From: Thermogladius sp.
Lineage (GTDB): Archaea; Thermoproteota; Thermoprotei_A; Sulfolobales; Desulfurococcaceae
DNA length: 41,185 bases
NCBI GenBank assembly: GCA_022759365.1
Contig: JAEMPJ010000018.1
Location: 1-41,185 of the forward strand
Direction of reading: 5' to 3'
The notes below the pieces were generated by a model that worked only from the letters and a program-made list of their open reading frames with translations, was not told the DNA's origin and ran no database searches. Below, piece by piece: positions 39,696 to 41,185 of the stretch. Position numbers and translations under genes: made by a program. The stretch's first letter is position 1; each line of letters starts with the position of its first letter.

Positions 39696-41185
39696 GTGAA
39701 GAACCCGTTGAGAGTCAACGCTAGGATAGCGTATGTCTACCCCGGGAGCTACGAGGTGATGACTTCCTCCCTAGCACACGACCTGCTCTACACCTATGTT
39801 AACAAGAGGGATGACGTATACCTCGAGAGGTTCACGCTCGACAGCGGAAGCGGGCTGAGGAGTATTGAGACGGGTAGCCCCCTAAAAGACTTCGACGCTA
39901 TCCTCACCACACTACACTACGAACTCGACATAGCCAACCTTGTCAGACTACTATCATCCGCGGGCCTAGACCCCAGGCGGGGCGGCAGGAGTATACCAGT
40001 AATAGCTGGAGGGCCGGTCGTCATGGCCAACCCTATGCCCTACACGGGAGTCGTTGACGCCTTCGTGGTGGGTGAGGTTGAGGCCACTATAGGCGGTGTG
40101 GTCGACGCTATATCAAAAAGAGCGGGCGAGGGCAAGAAGGCTGTACTCGAAGAGCTATCCGACTTGAGCTATGTCTTCGCCCCAGGCTTCAACGAGGGTG
40201 CTGAGAGGAGGTATGCCGAAGACCTTAACGGGGTGGAGTACCCTCTCAGGCAAGTCTACGACGCTGAGAGAGAGCCGGCTTTTGGGCTGGGCTTCAAGCT
40301 CGAGGTCTCGCGTGGATGCCTATTCCACTGCTCCTTCTGCATGGAGACAAGGTTGTTCCAGCCTTTCAGGCACAGGTCTATGGGTAGGATTAGGGAGCTT
40401 GTTGAGAGAGGCCTCGAGTACAACGGGTTGGACAGGGTCGTAGTCTACGCGCTCTCATTCCCCGTGGTCCGCGAGGATGTTGAGCTACTCGAATACCTCG
40501 CCGAGAGGGGTTTGAGAGCTGTCTTACCCTCTATTAGGCTTGAGAAAGTCAGCGAGGGAGTCCTCGAGTTGATCAGAGGCATCGGGCAGAGGGAGCTGAC
40601 TCTAGCGCCAGAGTCCTTTAGTTTCTTCACGCAGAGAGCCCTGATGAAATACCCTGGGCTAGTAGATCTCCTCCCGGAGAAGATAGAGAGCGTCCTCAAT
40701 GCTGGCTTCGACGTAAAGCTCTACCTGATCTACGGGGTGAAAGGAGAGAGCTTGAGCGACCTGGAGGAGACGTTGAGCGTGCTCAGAGACCTAGCTGGGA
40801 GGGCCCGGTCAAGGGGTAGGAGGCTGATAGCCTCCTTCAACCCCCTCATACCCAAAGCCAGGACTCCCTTCGCCTACATAGGTATGAGGCCGCTTGAGGA
40901 GCTCAGGGCGATGAAAAAGCTCATCGAGAAGGAGCTGAAGGGGGTTGGCGTGGTCAGGGAGCTAGATATAAAGGAGGGGCTTATACAAGCAGCCCTATCA
41001 CTAGGCGGCGGGAGCCTAGCGGACGCCGTGGTCGAGTGGTCTCTCCGAGGCGGAGGCTACTCCAACTGGGTCAAGGTAGTAAGAGAGAAAAACCTCGACT
41101 TAAGCTACGTGCAAAGAGGTTTAAACCCCGAGGAAGAGCCGCCATGGCACCAGATCGTCATAGACAAAACCGAGGAGAAAGTGCT
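39696..41185 (+). CDS. B12-binding-type radical SAM protein, 3' end cut by window
   Basis: At least 496 codons are open to the window end with no stop. The N-terminal part (NPLRVNARIAYVYPGSYEVMTSSLAHDLLYTYVN, then IAGGPVVMANPMPY and VDAFVVGEVEATI) is the cobalamin-binding-like Rossmann fold of the B12-radical SAM group. C208-LFH-C212-SF-C215 (GCLFHCSFCMETR) is the [4Fe-4S] motif. LAPESFSFFTQRALMKYPG and YLIYGVKGESLSDLEETL follow, as in the YgiQ/COG1032-type enzymes. The substrate is unknown. No standard start other than GTG 39696 (or TTG 39708) exists, since TAG closes the frame at 39658-39660. Confidence 0.85.
   Translation, partial: MKNPLRVNARIAYVYPGSYEVMTSSLAHDLLYTYVNKRDDVYLERFTLDSGSGLRSIETGSPLKDFDAILTTLHYELDIANLVRLLSSAGLDPRRGGRSIPVIAGGPVVMANPMPYTGVVDAFVVGEVEATIGGVVDAISKRAGEGKKAVLEELSDLSYVFAPGFNEGAERRYAEDLNGVEYPLRQVYDAEREPAFGLGFKLEVSRGCLFHCSFCMETRLFQPFRHRSMGRIRELVERGLEYNGLDRVVVYALSFPVVREDVELLEYLAERGLRAVLPSIRLEKVSEGVLELIRGIGQRELTLAPESFSFFTQRALMKYPGLVDLLPEKIESVLNAGFDVKLYLIYGVKGESLSDLEETLSVLRDLAGRARSRGRRLIASFNPLIPKARTPFAYIGMRPLEELRAMKKLIEKELKGVGVVRELDIKEGLIQAALSLGGGSLADAVVEWSLRGGGYSNWVKVVREKNLDLSYVQRGLNPEEEPPWHQIVIDKTEEKV

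Noticed and set aside
1-41185. CRISPR array, integrase/attachment site, or rRNA genes
   Set aside because: Scanned the gaps for regularly spaced direct repeats, tRNA-flanking duplications and rRNA-like segments; none seen.

Overview
The window looks like part of the chromosome of a hyperthermophilic archaeon of the Thermoproteota (Crenarchaeota), most likely order Desulfurococcales. The evidence is a crenarchaeal-type A1AO ATPase cluster, indolepyruvate:ferredoxin oxidoreductase, an Lhr helicase, eIF2B-like ribose-1,5-bisphosphate isomerase genes, heavy AGG/AGA arginine use, many TTG/GTG starts, TATA-type promoters 25-30 nt before short leaders, and very tight gene packing. I see no rRNA, no convincing tRNA, no CRISPR array and no intact transposon. 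The genus assignment is inference.

Layout. 1-187: leader with the iorA promoter and, on the minus strand, a candidate C/D box sRNA. 188-3177 (+): iorA-iorB and a DUF84-type NTPase. 3174-5419 (-): a two-subunit flavin/Fe-S oxidoreductase of the NfnL/NfnS (SudA/SudB) type. 5615-9819 (-): radical SAM protein, MNT nucleotidyltransferase, MFS transporter, MscS-like conserved-TM-helix protein, and HAD phosphatase-like protein. 9860-10912 (-): radical SAM protein with a C-terminal beta domain. 11018-12361 (+): rhomboid protease with a large C-terminal extension. 12436-20806 (-): complete A-type ATPase operon in the order H-I-K-E-C-F-A-B-D. 20957-23194: YdjM-like membrane protein (+) and a large, sequon-rich surface protein (-). 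23302-26831 (+): five-gene operon of P-loop ATPase, two tandem eIF2B/R15P-isomerase paralogues, a small protein and a DUF59 protein. 26888-28279 (+): serS. 28280-28537: a GC-rich structured stretch that resembles a solitary IS200/IS605 right end. 28538-31353: thioredoxin-fold-like protein (+), PfkB kinase, zinc-finger protein, small helical protein and MBL hydrolase (all -). 31392-35521 (+): membrane glycosyltransferase and Lhr helicase. 35491-37203 (-): four-gene operon headed by an HTH regulator. 37283-38167 (+): degenerate MDR dehydrogenase-like protein. 38318-39532 (-): PLP aminotransferase. 39696-end (+): B12-binding-type radical SAM protein, cut by the window edge.

How the genes fit together. 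Several belong to peptide-fermenting energy metabolism. The aminotransferase makes 2-oxo acids, IorAB oxidises aryl-pyruvates to acyl-CoA and reduces ferredoxin, the Nfn-like pair could move those electrons to NADP(H), and the A-type ATPase couples to the membrane gradient. The c subunit has a single carboxylate per four helices and a P-x-T-Q motif like the Na+-binding c subunit of Pyrococcus, so Na+ coupling is possible.

Observations I think most deserve a second look: the tandem eIF2B/R15P-isomerase pair, where only the second copy keeps the catalytic Cys and Asp; the NfnS-like subunit without its glycine-rich nucleotide loop; two genes (iorA and the 5615-6559 radical SAM gene) whose conserved N-terminal coding extends upstream of any usable start codon, suggesting indels or unusual starts; the solitary IS605-like end; and the candidate C/D sRNA at the left edge.
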